From Desulfitobacterium_A sp034927245 (GTDB taxonomy: Bacteria > Bacillota > Desulfitobacteriia > Desulfitobacteriales > Desulfitobacteriaceae), in assembly GCF_034927245.1 (NCBI RefSeq), contig NZ_JAYFQK010000011.1, positions 38,821 through 102,820 on the forward strand: 64,000 bases of DNA, in the 5' to 3' direction. Each line of letters opens with the position of its first letter. Position 1 is the first letter of the stretch. The notes under the pieces were generated by a model, which had not been told where the DNA came from, ran no database searches, and saw only the letters and a list, made by a program, of their open reading frames with translations. Positions 51,034 to 58,900 of the stretch are shown in pieces. A program made the translations under genes and the position numbers.

Positions 51034-51817
51034 CGTATTTTACCTCCTGAACTGAATCTTTCTGTCTATTGTTTTCAGCGATGGAGCGGTACAGGTCGTT
51101 GATGCTGGATTCCCGCATACGGTTGCTGGTACCAGGAAATAACAGCAGGTGGCAGTGATGGAGCAGCCTGTCCAGCATGGCAGCTGTCATCTGTTCATCG
51201 TAAAGGACGTTGACCCATCTCGAAAACTCAAGATTTGTGTTGAGGATGATGGATTTGCGCTCGTAGCAGTCCGAGATAATCTCAAAAAGCAGCTGGGCGC
51301 CGGTTCTGTCCAGCGGGACATAACCATACTCATCCAGGATGATGACTTCAGCTTTATTCAGCTTTTTCAGAAAAGTACTTAAGTGACCGGCCTTCTTGGC
51401 TTCTGACAGTTTATTGACCAAGGCCGCTGTGCGAAAGAATCGGACCGGAATGCCTTTTCGACAGGCGGTTACGCCAAGTGCTGTTGAAAGCATGGTCTTC
51501 CCGGTACCGGTTCCGCCATACATGATGATGTTTTTCCTTTCCTGGATGAAATCAAGGGATTCCAGACTTTCAATGGAAAGGTCGGATGGAAGGGTAATTT
51601 CATCAAATCGGAAGTTCTCAAAGGTCTTTATGTTATAAAAACCTGCGCTGTTGACCAGCTTCTCTGTACGGCTGTGATTCCTGTAGGTTAACTCGTCACC
51701 TAAAAGATGGTAAAGGTATTCCTGATGGGATTCCCCGTCTGTGGTCTGGGCCTTTTCTGCCAGATTACGACTTAAACGCAGCTGCCTGCAGCAGGAGGTG
51801 ATTTCTTCATCAAGCAT
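51020..51817 (-). CDS. istB: IstB-like AAA+ transposition helper
   Basis: 265 residues. ATG 51817, with AAAGGGGG upstream, is preferred to ATG 51850, and overlaps the istA end by 8 bp. DnaC/IstB-type ATPase: Walker A MYGGTGTGKTML (about 98), Walker B VIILDEYGYVPLD (about 155) and an arginine-finger region near the C-terminus. IstB forms ATP-dependent assemblies on target DNA and stimulates IstA strand transfer. Intact. Confidence 0.93.
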   Translation of the reverse strand: MLDEEITSCCRQLRLSRNLAEKAQTTDGESHQEYLYHLLGDELTYRNHSRTEKLVNSAGFYNIKTFENFRFDEITLPSDLSIESLESLDFIQERKNIIMYGGTGTGKTMLSTALGVTACRKGIPVRFFRTAALVNKLSEAKKAGHLSTFLKKLNKAEVIILDEYGYVPLDRTGAQLLFEIISDCYERKSIILNTNLEFSRWVNVLYDEQMTAAMLDRLLHHCHLLLFPGTSNRMRESSINDLYRSIAENNRQKDSVQEVKYDDHH

Positions 51818-53342
51818 GGGCAGCACCCCCTTTTCTTTCAAGGAAGGCATCGTAGGCTATCAGATTGGCCGACATCTGTTTCATCTGTGGGATGCCTGGA
51901 TTAAGCGGCATCGGCGGAAGCTCCGGCGCATTGGAATACAGCCTTCGGTAGGGATTCTTCAGGCTGTCAGCATCCTTGGCGTCATAGTAGATTGCCTGAT
52001 TGACGGTATTGACGGCACTTTCAAAACCGGTACGGTTCGTCAGTTCCGTAAGGGTCTTTAGGACACGACCGACTTCCGTAAGAGAGCATCCTTCCAGATA
52101 CTTCTTCATGGTACCGGGCATCATATCGTAAATGCCTGTATATTTCAAAGCGCGTGGGCGCATAGATAACTGTCTTAAATAGGGCAACCAATCCATTTGG
52201 TGCTGTTTAGTATCTCCATACAGACGGCGGTGACGGACAATTTCATGGTAGTTTCTATCCTGTACAATAACTAGGCTTGAGGTCAGTATAAGGTTAACCT
52301 TACTTTCAGCATGCTTCGGTGAAACCGAGTATTCATGCATACCCTTATTAAGATAGAACTTGCCCCACTTATTGGTTGTGATGGGCATCCGGCCGGTAAG
52401 GTCAAAGCTAACCGCGGGAAGAGGATGACATTGCTTTAAGTCTTCCTGAAAAAGTTCTTCTATCGTCTCATTGTGGCGGTAATGCTCACGGTCAGCATCC
52501 TCTTCACATAGGTCGAGAAGTTGTCTATTGTAAGCCGTCAAGGAAAGGAAGCGGGGTACCGGAACCATAAAGTTCCTGCGCTGGTAGCCCACCTTATTTT
52601 CAACGTTACCTTTTTCATGGCCTTCACCGGGATTCATAAATACAGCCTTGAACCGATAGTGTTCACGGAAACGTTCAAACTTTTCTGTGAGGCTTCGGCC
52701 GCCGTCACGAATGACGTGGGTAACGATGGTTTTAGTATTATCAAACCACAATTCGGCAGGTACGCAACCGATATGACGGAAGATGGCATCAAGCCCTTCC
52801 AGAAGGCACTCCATGTTTTCACCATAAAACAACTGTAGGAATCCTTTATTGCTACAGGGGAAAGAAACCTCCAGGTATTTACCGGTTCTCTTTTTCCCGT
52901 TTTCATAAAATTCGGCCGTCCCAAAATCCACTTGAGCTTCACCAGGTTTATGTTCTAGAGGAAGAAAGCCATCCTTTGGTCCGCTGAACAATTCCTTGTG
53001 CTTAACGGCATAGTAAGAAGCGACAGTTCGGTAGGAACAGTCAAAATCCTGAAATTCCTTGTGCAATCTGTGATATATCCGTTTGGCAGTATGCCGTTGT
53101 TTACGGGGTGCGCTTTTATCCTCCTCAAGCCACTGGTCAATCGTTGGTTTGTAAGGATCTAGTTTCGGGCAGAATCTCTGTTCCGAAGCTGGTTTTGAAG
53201 CCGGCAGATTAAAGTCTATCCTATCGACATACTTCTGCACGGTCTTCCAGTCAAGATGCAGTGCATCGGCAATTTGGGAAATATTTTCACCTTTTTCGAA
53301 GAAGCGAGATCTGATATCATGGATATGATCCATTGTAAGCAT
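51810..53342 (-). CDS. istA: IstA-like DDE transposase
   Basis: 510 residues from ATG 53342. An N-terminal HTH (ENISQIADALHLDWKTVQKYVD) is followed by an rve-type core with Asp in AQVDFGTAEFY, Asp in LWFDNTKT and Glu in GHEKGNVENKVGY, and then a C-terminal DNA-binding region. It cleaves and joins the ends of the IS21 element. Frame and motifs are intact, consistent with the undamaged inverted repeats and target duplication. Confidence 0.95.
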   Translation of the reverse strand: MLTMDHIHDIRSRFFEKGENISQIADALHLDWKTVQKYVDRIDFNLPASKPASEQRFCPKLDPYKPTIDQWLEEDKSAPRKQRHTAKRIYHRLHKEFQDFDCSYRTVASYYAVKHKELFSGPKDGFLPLEHKPGEAQVDFGTAEFYENGKKRTGKYLEVSFPCSNKGFLQLFYGENMECLLEGLDAIFRHIGCVPAELWFDNTKTIVTHVIRDGGRSLTEKFERFREHYRFKAVFMNPGEGHEKGNVENKVGYQRRNFMVPVPRFLSLTAYNRQLLDLCEEDADREHYRHNETIEELFQEDLKQCHPLPAVSFDLTGRMPITTNKWGKFYLNKGMHEYSVSPKHAESKVNLILTSSLVIVQDRNYHEIVRHRRLYGDTKQHQMDWLPYLRQLSMRPRALKYTGIYDMMPGTMKKYLEGCSLTEVGRVLKTLTELTNRTGFESAVNTVNQAIYYDAKDADSLKNPYRRLYSNAPELPPMPLNPGIPQMKQMSANLIAYDAFLERKGGAAHA

Positions 53343-53492
53343 GCTCCTTTCCTCCTTGCTCTTTAGTCAGATACAAGGATATAGGTTTTGGTTAGTGCCT
53401 GCAATGGATGACTTGCAATACTATGGAATTTCCACTTGCAATTTTCGGATTTCTACGTTGCAACATTTGGTATTTTTATCTTACAATAAACA

Positions 53493-53500
53493 GATAAATC
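53493..53500. repeat. Target site duplication, right copy
   Basis: GATAAATC directly follows the ACA end of the IS21 element and is identical to 50501-50508. Confidence 0.85.
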
Positions 53501-53518
53501 CTCGCTCAGAAAACGAAC

Positions 53519-53716
53519 CTATTTCGCACGTGCTTTATCTTCAAATTTACCGTGATGTGAACCATCACAGTATGGTTTGTTTTTGGATAATCCACAACGG
53601 CATAAATGAAGTTCAGTATTGGTTTCAATAGTCTTCCCTTCACCATCAAGTAATTCAACATCGCCTTTTACGATTAATGGAGCATTATCAAGAACTTGAA
53701 TTTTGACTTTTGACAT
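53519..53716 (-). CDS. CDGSH-type iron-sulfur protein
   Basis: A 65-residue protein from ATG 53716, with AGGAGGG-like sequence upstream. The CDGSH cluster-binding motif, CRCGLSKNKPYCDGSHHGKF (about 38-57), supplies three Cys and one His for a [2Fe-2S] cluster. Short prokaryotic CDGSH proteins are cytoplasmic and redox-active, with roles in electron transfer or cluster handling. The IS21 insertion lies 19 bp beyond its stop and separates it from its likely terminator at 50456-50488. Confidence 0.92.
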   Translation of the reverse strand: MSKVKIQVLDNAPLIVKGDVELLDGEGKTIETNTELHLCRCGLSKNKPYCDGSHHGKFEDKARAK

Positions 53717-53807
53717 TTATTTTCCCTCCTAATTATTTAATATCTATATAAAATAATAACACTTCTAAAAGTATATTCCAAATTAATACATAAATAGGGT
53801 GACATTG

Positions 53808-53842
53808 GGGTCGTCCCCCCTCAGGATTAGTGGGGGCGACCC
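53808..53842. promoter_or_regulatory. G/C-rich hairpin between divergent genes
   Basis: GGGTCGTCCCCC (53808-53819) and GGGGGCGACCC (53832-53842) pair with one bulge. It lies between the CDGSH gene and the toxin-antitoxin pair. No T-run follows on either strand, so a terminator role is doubtful. Confidence 0.4.
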
Positions 53843-53948
53843 AAGTCCTGCAAATTTTATACAATGGGGGATATAGTGCGTGAAAATTGCTGTTGAATTT
53901 TACGAATAATTTACATATAATAACACCAGCAGAAAGGAGCGGATACCG

Positions 53949-54206
53949 ATGCCGAAAATAAAGCCCATTTCAGATTTAAGGAATTACAACAAGGTTTTGC
54001 GTGATGTTTCCGTTGGCGAGCCTGTCTTTTTAACGAAGAATGGACGTGGCCGATATGCCCTCGTTGATATTGCTGATTACGAAAAAATACAGGCAAAAAT
54101 TAAGCTGATGAGCGAGCTTAATAAAGGACGTAAATCGGGCGAAGAAAAAGGATGGCTTTCGCACGAGGATGTGAAAACGCATTTCGAGGGAAAGGCGCAT
54201 GAATAA
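53949..54206 (+). CDS. Phd/YefM-family antitoxin
   Basis: An 85-residue protein, ATG 53949, with GAAAGGAGC upstream. The Phd/YefM DNA-binding fold is visible as IKPISDLRNYNKVLRDVSVGEPVFLTKNGRGRYALVDIADYE, and a charged C-terminal half would wrap the toxin. It neutralises the downstream toxin and represses the operon. The toxin start overlaps its end by 8 bp. Confidence 0.9.
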   Translation: MPKIKPISDLRNYNKVLRDVSVGEPVFLTKNGRGRYALVDIADYEKIQAKIKLMSELNKGRKSGEEKGWLSHEDVKTHFEGKAHE

Positions 54207-54528
54207 GCTGCTTTACTCTCCCATGGCTTTAAATGATCTCGACGAAATATGGACCTATATCAACAACGAATTGCAAAATCCCGCAGCCGCCCAAAAAATT
54301 GTGTCAGACACATTGGACACCATTGAGAAGCTGCAGGATTTTGCAGAAATAGGGTCTCCCTTATCCTCAATTGCCGAATTTGAAAGTGATTATCGGTTTC
54401 TTGTTTGCGGAAAATATATCGCCTTTTACCGTGTAAACGACGACGATGTACATATAGACCGCGTGTTGTATGGCAGGCGTGATTACATGCGTATTTTATT
54501 CGGTGAATTGCCGGAGGACAAGCTATAA
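54199..54528 (+). CDS. ParE/RelE-family toxin
   Basis: A 109-residue protein, ATG 54199, overlapping the antitoxin by 8 bp. RelE/ParE-fold segments are KLLYSPMALNDLDEIWTYI, an EIGSPLSSI loop, YRFLVCGKYIAFYRVND and a C-terminal VLYGRRDYMRILFG. Such toxins cleave translating mRNA (RelE) or poison gyrase (ParE). The conserved strand pattern fits ParE-like members, but the target is uncertain. Confidence 0.9.
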   Translation: MNKLLYSPMALNDLDEIWTYINNELQNPAAAQKIVSDTLDTIEKLQDFAEIGSPLSSIAEFESDYRFLVCGKYIAFYRVNDDDVHIDRVLYGRRDYMRILFGELPEDKL

Positions 54529-54684
54529 ATACTAAATACCGCCAATGGGTTACCCGCTTCAAACGGCATCCCTATTGTATCCTCAGGGCACGTTGAGAGT
54601 ATAGTTCTGATGACGAATAGTGGTTTGAAGGGCAGATAAGGCAGGTTAACCACTATATGTAGTAGTTTTGGGGCAAAAAATGAG
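54529..54684. other. Short coding relic downstream of the toxin
   Basis: On the + strand about 54545-54635 encodes NGLPASNGIPIVSSGHVESIVLMTNSG and stops. The HVESIVLMT stretch resembles endings of proteins in conjugative elements, but there is no start, so this is a remnant at most. Confidence 0.3.
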
Positions 54685-54685
54685 C

Positions 54686-54730
54686 AAAAAGCGGGCTGAA
54701 AAAGTGCATTTTTCGGCCCGCTTTTTTGGG
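54686..54730 (+). terminator. Long Rho-independent terminator
   Basis: AAAAAGCGGGCTGAAAAA (54686-54703) pairs with TTTTTCGGCCCGCTTTTT around GTGCA, followed by TTTTTTGGG. It is a strong, roughly bidirectional terminator between the toxin-antitoxin pair and the beta-lactamase region. Confidence 0.85.
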
Positions 54731-54919
54731 GGCTTTTATAGAAGATGACACTCAAAAAACACTACGCATCAGGTGAATTGTAATATTTTTATAAAGTGCG
54801 TAGATCCGAAGAAAGGGTCTTAAAGCACATAAGCACCCCATGAATCAGGAGAGAAGTTTATAACCGTTTCCTTGCTCCAATTAAGGACTAAAAGAATAAA
54901 AGCTACTTTTATTTTAGTG

Positions 54920-54950
54920 TTTACATATTTTCCTTATTCCCTTGTATAAT
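54920..54950 (+). promoter_or_regulatory. Sigma-A-like promoter upstream of bla
   Basis: TTTACA (54920-54925) and a consensus TATAAT (54945-54950) with 19-bp spacing. It would transcribe the short DUF6366-like ORF and bla. Confidence 0.55.
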
Positions 54951-54999
54951 GGTGGTAAAAGTAGGTAAGATATGGATTGATTTGGGTGTCGATTATTAC

Positions 55000-55143
55000 A
55001 TGGGTTCAAATGAAACACCAAAAGGAAAAAGAGAACGTTTAAGACAAAAAGAATTAAAGAAATCAGAAAATGGTAATTTAGTAGATTTATCTGGTGGTAT
55101 GGGTTTGAAAAGTACAAAGAAAATTGGGAGGGAACTGATAACT
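55000..55143 (+). pseudogene. DUF6366-like small protein fragment fused in frame to bla
   Basis: From ATG 55000 the frame reads MGSNETPKGKRERLRQKELK and continues with GNLVDLSGGMG, resembling small DUF6366-type proteins of Bacillus relatives (ETPEEKRERLRQEELKxNPxGN). No stop separates it from the beta-lactamase, so an in-frame ORF spans both from 54949. It is probably the front of a truncated gene joined to the resistance gene's upstream DNA. Confidence 0.5.
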
Positions 55144-56049
55144 TTGAAAAGTGTAAGGATGTTTAAAATATGCATGTGTGTTGGACTGTTAAGTTTAAGC
55201 CTCTTTGGAGACGGATCTAAGCAGACCAAAGCAAAAGAAGATGTGGAGCAAACAAAAAGTACAAATCATGCGACTAACCGAAAGTTCGTGCAGCTTGAGA
55301 AAAAGTTTGATGCTCGGCTTAGCGTCTATGCCATCGACACCAGCACAAATCGCACGGTTGCCTATCGACCTGATGAACGGTTCGCTTACACATCCACTTT
55401 TAAGGCTTTTGCCGCAGGGGCGGTGCTGCAACAAAACTCGATTGACAAACTTGATGAGATAATCACCTACACAAAAGATGACCTAGTCACGTATTCGCCA
55501 ATCACAGAGCAACACGTGGATACCGGGATGACCCTTAGAGAAATCTGCGATGCTGCTATCCGTTACAGCGATAATACTGCAGGAAACCTTCTATTACAGA
55601 AACTGGACGGTCCTAATGGATTCGAAAAAGCACTGAGGCACATCGGCGATAGTGTCACCGAGGCTGAGCGCTTCGAGATTGATTTGAACAGTGCCATCCC
55701 AGGAGACATCCGTGATACAAGTACAGCAAGAGCGCTTGCCACCAATCTGAAGGCTTTCACGGTTGATGACGTTCTCCCGAATGATAAACGTACAATCCTT
55801 ACAGATTGGATGCGGGGGAACACAACTGGAGACGAACTGATCCGTGCGGCCGTACCTGAAGGCTGGGAGGTAGGCGATAAAACCGGAGCAGGAGGCTACG
55901 GAACACGAAACGATATTGCCATCGTTTGGCCACCGAATAGAGATCCCATCATCATCGCGATTCTATCTACCCGTGATACTGAGAATGCCACTTATAATAA
56001 TGAACTTATAGCAAAGGCTGCCAAGGTCGCACTCAATGCTTTCAGGTGA
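55144..56049 (+). CDS. bla: Class A beta-lactamase
   Basis: About 301 residues. TTG 55144 is chosen for its GGGAGGG site; ATG 55159 is in frame but has no site. The N-terminus MFKICMCVGLLSLSLFG is a signal/lipoprotein-type leader. The mature domain has all class A motifs: STFK (catalytic Ser and Lys), YSDN, RFEIDLN (general-base Glu) and DKTGAG. It hydrolyses penicillins outside the membrane. Long stretches (QLEKKFDARLSVYAIDT, ALRHIGD and RNDIAIVWPPNR) closely match Bacillus cereus-group penicillinases, unlike its neighbours, so horizontal transfer is likely. No blaI/blaR regulator is adjacent. Confidence 0.95.
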   Translation: MKSVRMFKICMCVGLLSLSLFGDGSKQTKAKEDVEQTKSTNHATNRKFVQLEKKFDARLSVYAIDTSTNRTVAYRPDERFAYTSTFKAFAAGAVLQQNSIDKLDEIITYTKDDLVTYSPITEQHVDTGMTLREICDAAIRYSDNTAGNLLLQKLDGPNGFEKALRHIGDSVTEAERFEIDLNSAIPGDIRDTSTARALATNLKAFTVDDVLPNDKRTILTDWMRGNTTGDELIRAAVPEGWEVGDKTGAGGYGTRNDIAIVWPPNRDPIIIAILSTRDTENATYNNELIAKAAKVALNAFR

Positions 56050-56156
56050 TTCTCCAAAATGTTCTTCAAGAAAAAGGTGCTGCTCCCGTTACCGATTTGG
56101 CTGCAAAACGCTATGAAGGATGTAACAACTTTAACAAACTAAATTAAATATTAAAT

Positions 56157-56172
56157 TGTGACAGAGATCACT
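56157..56172. promoter_or_regulatory. CRP/FNR-family binding-site-like palindrome
   Basis: TGTGA-CAGAGA-TCACT, the TGTGA-N6-TCACA form used by CRP/FNR-family regulators, 112 bp upstream of the molybdoenzyme start. It may give oxygen, redox or catabolite control of the operon. The regulator is not in the window. Confidence 0.5.
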
Positions 56173-56284
56173 GCGGCGAGGGACTTTTTTCTGTACTTTT
56201 AGATTAATCATAAAATCGCCATTTGGGTTATAATTGTCTATAACAAATAATTGCAACATAAAAGTCCAAGGAGTAAAAAATATC

Positions 56285-58321
56285 ATGCGTACTACAAAGC
56301 ATATTTGCCCAAGGGATTGTTATGATACCTGTGGCATGATAGCGCACGTCGATGAATACGGTCGGTTAGTAAAAGTATCCGGGGACCCTGATCACGACTA
56401 TACGGAGGGTAAATTATGCTGTAAAGGCTATTCCTATACTCAATATGTTTATCATCCGCAGCGCTTAACTTTTCCAATGATGCAGGAGCCGCGTTTCTCA
56501 GGCAATTGGAAGCGAATTTCATGGGATGATGCTCTGGAAATCGCGGCCCGTAAAATGATCGAATTTAAGAATGGTTACGGCAATCTTCTGCCCATGGCAC
56601 TGTTAAGAGGTCCGGGTAATTACGGAGTTTTTAGCCAATCAATGGAATTTCTATTACGCTCAATAGGTCCTTTCACTTTAGCGACAGGATCTCTTTGCCT
56701 TGCCGCAGGATGGGATGCTCAATTATTGGATTTTGGTGGGGTAAAGTACAAAAATCCCACCGGAATGCTAAATACCAAACTGTTGTTGCTTTGGGGAGCG
56801 AACCCGGCAGCAACCGCTATTCATCAGATGGCGACTATTCAGAAATTTAGAGAACACGGTGGCAGAGTAATATTAATTGATATAATACCTACCGCCACGT
56901 CGCTTCATTGTGATGAATTTATTCGTGTCCGCCCCGGTGGGGACGGGGCGTTGGCTTTAGCCATTTTACGGCAGATGGTCAATAATAATACGGTCGACTA
57001 TTCTTTTATCAAAGATCACTCCGTAGGGTGGGAATCATTCAGTTCTTGGTTGCTTCAGGCTGACCCCAAAGAATTATTGAATGTAAGCGGGGTCGATGAA
57101 CATAGAGTTGAAATGATTGCCGATCAAATAGCGAAGGTTAAGCCTGTTTCCTTTTGGCCCGGCTCAGGTCTGCAGCGCTATGCTAATGGCGGACAAAACA
57201 TGAGAGCCATCGATGCATTGGTAGCCGCCAGTGGAAACCTTTATTCAACGGATGGGGGATTATATTTCCAGAATATCGACTTTTGGCTCTTAAATCATAA
57301 GGTTTTTTCCTCAGCTTTTAATACGAAACTATATGATCCTCGCTTGGTTGGTTTAAATGCTCTGGCAAAGGAATTAGATGCTTGTCAGAATCCCCCCGTT
57401 AAATTTTTATGGTTTACTTCAAGTAATTATTTAGCTCGTGGTACAGATATCCTGAACATGCGCAAACAAATGGCCGAAATGGAACTGACGATAACGGTGG
57501 ATCATTTTTTAACTCCAACTGCCGAGGTTAGCGATATTATTCTGCCTGCTACGACTTGTTTTGAGTCTCCAGATATAGTCGCCGGATATTGGCATAATAA
57601 AATCGGGCTTAATCAGCAGGCCATAGAACCGGTTGGCGAATGCCGTTCTGAATTAGAGATCGCGCAATCCTTAAGCCGAGTGCTCAATCACCTGGAACCG
57701 GGTATGTGTTCTTTCCCAGAAGAACGTAAACCCGAGGAATGGTTCCAAAGCTTTACACCTTGGTTAAAAGACAATGTAGGAATTTCTAATTACCGGGAAT
57801 TGCTAAACGGTGCACTTCCATTACTTCCTCCTGAGAGGGAGAAAGATCGCGCTGAAGATGCCTTATCCGAAAAATATAAATTTCTAACACTTGAGGCTTT
57901 AAAGCAGGGATGTCCCGAAATTCCTATCCTGATCAGTCCTCTCCAGCCCCCATTAGCCTATCCTTACCGGTTCTTGGTCTTGCACCAGGCTGAGCATCTG
58001 AACACACAATTCTCAAACTTAGAGTGGCTTCGGGAAAACAATTTTATCGAAGTTTGGCTGAACCCATCTGTTGCCCTGTGTTTAGGTATAGAAGAAGGGG
58101 ATACCGTGATTATTTATAATGAGCTGGGCGAGATACAAATGCACTCAAAGATTAACAAGGATATACCCTGTGATATTCTTGTCACCTACAGTTGGCAAGA
58201 TCTTTTTAAAAAACCGGTTAATATACTGACGAAGGTACAGGAAACAGATTTAGGACAAAAGTTAACCGGATTTCCGGGCGTAGCTTACCATGATACCTTT
58301 GTTAATTTGGCCCGTGGTTGA
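56285..58321 (+). CDS. Molybdopterin oxidoreductase (DMSO reductase family)
   Basis: About 678 residues; ATG 56285 is preferred (AAGGAG upstream) and the protein begins at the Fe-S motif. The N-terminal 4Fe-4S cluster uses CPRDCYDTC and LCCKGY. The molybdopterin-binding body follows, with GSLCLAAGWDA near the expected metal-ligand position, then a C-terminal molydopterin dinucleotide-binding domain. No Tat signal, so it is cytoplasmic or membrane-attached through partners. It catalyses a two-electron oxidation or reduction; the substrate is unknown (polysulfide, acetylene-hydratase-like or other reactions occur in this group). It is followed 15 bp later by a 4Fe-4S electron-transfer subunit. 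Confidence 0.85.
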   Translation: MRTTKHICPRDCYDTCGMIAHVDEYGRLVKVSGDPDHDYTEGKLCCKGYSYTQYVYHPQRLTFPMMQEPRFSGNWKRISWDDALEIAARKMIEFKNGYGNLLPMALLRGPGNYGVFSQSMEFLLRSIGPFTLATGSLCLAAGWDAQLLDFGGVKYKNPTGMLNTKLLLLWGANPAATAIHQMATIQKFREHGGRVILIDIIPTATSLHCDEFIRVRPGGDGALALAILRQMVNNNTVDYSFIKDHSVGWESFSSWLLQADPKELLNVSGVDEHRVEMIADQIAKVKPVSFWPGSGLQRYANGGQNMRAIDALVAASGNLYSTDGGLYFQNIDFWLLNHKVFSSAFNTKLYDPRLVGLNALAKELDACQNPPVKFLWFTSSNYLARGTDILNMRKQMAEMELTITVDHFLTPTAEVSDIILPATTCFESPDIVAGYWHNKIGLNQQAIEPVGECRSELEIAQSLSRVLNHLEPGMCSFPEERKPEEWFQSFTPWLKDNVGISNYRELLNGALPLLPPEREKDRAEDALSEKYKFLTLEALKQGCPEIPILISPLQPPLAYPYRFLVLHQAEHLNTQFSNLEWLRENNFIEVWLNPSVALCLGIEEGDTVIIYNELGEIQMHSKINKDIPCDILVTYSWQDLFKKPVNILTKVQETDLGQKLTGFPGVAYHDTFVNLARG

Positions 58322-58336
58322 AAAGAGGGAATTTAA

Positions 58337-58900
58337 GTGTACCAATGGAGGTTTTTAATTGATCCTTCACTATGCATTGGTTGTAGAAACTGTGAAATAG
58401 CTTGCCGAAACGAATTCAGTTCAAAAGGCGGCGAACGTCGAAGATGGATAAAAACAATGGATAATCATGATAACTACAGAGGCTATTTTTTAACAATGAG
58501 TTGTAATCATTGCGAGAATCCCGAATGTTTTCGCGTATGTCCGGAAGGAACCTTTCGTAAGCGAAGAGATGGAATTGTCATTCACGATCCCCGTAAATGT
58601 AAAGGTTGTGGAACCTGTGTTAAGGCTTGTCCTTTTGGTGCCATAAAATATTCTTTGAGAACCGGAAAAGTGGATAAGTGCAATTTTTGTGCAGATCGTC
58701 TGGACATGAATTTAAAGCCTGCATGTATAGAAGCTTGCCCTACGGGGGCGTTGCGTCATCTGCCGGTGTTTGTAGATGATCCTCCTTCCGCACTCCGCAC
58801 TGTACCGGGTTTTGGAAAAATACTACTGACCCGTCCTTCAACGCGATTTCTCATCAGTGGGAATCTGTCAGGTCAAGATAGTGGGGAGGTTAAACCGTGA
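58337..58900 (+). CDS. 4Fe-4S electron-transfer subunit (DmsB/HycB-like)
   Basis: A 187-residue ferredoxin-like subunit with four cluster motifs: CIGCRNCEIAC, CNHCENPECFRVCP, CKGCGTCVKACP and CNFCADR...CIEACP. This is the DmsB/NrfC-type arrangement, which carries electrons between a molybdoenzyme and a membrane anchor or other donor. It is co-transcribed with the oxidoreductase, and its stop overlaps the next start by 4 bp (GTGA). No anchor subunit gene is present, so the physiological partner is not defined. Confidence 0.92.
   Translation: MYQWRFLIDPSLCIGCRNCEIACRNEFSSKGGERRRWIKTMDNHDNYRGYFLTMSCNHCENPECFRVCPEGTFRKRRDGIVIHDPRKCKGCGTCVKACPFGAIKYSLRTGKVDKCNFCADRLDMNLKPACIEACPTGALRHLPVFVDDPPSALRTVPGFGKILLTRPSTRFLISGNLSGQDSGEVKP

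Larger units (their letters stand above)
50509..53492 (-). mobile_element. IS21-family insertion sequence, complete
   Basis: A 2984-bp element bounded by TGTTTTTTGCAAGA (50509) and, on the other strand, TGTTTATTGTAAGA (from 53492), with further TTGCAA repeats subterminally at both ends as in IS21. It is flanked by 8-bp direct duplications GATAAATC (50501-50508 and 53493-53500), so the insertion is recent and intact. It encodes istA, istB and a third downstream ORF, all on the - strand. Confidence 0.92.

Noticed and set aside
52521..52838. + strand ORF of 105 codons inside istA
   Set aside because: It is antisense to the clearly coding istA transposase and carries no recognisable motif.
53341..53631. 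+ strand ORF of 96 codons spanning the IS21 end and CDGSH gene
   Set aside because: It crosses the insertion boundary and lies opposite the CDGSH gene, so it cannot be an original gene.
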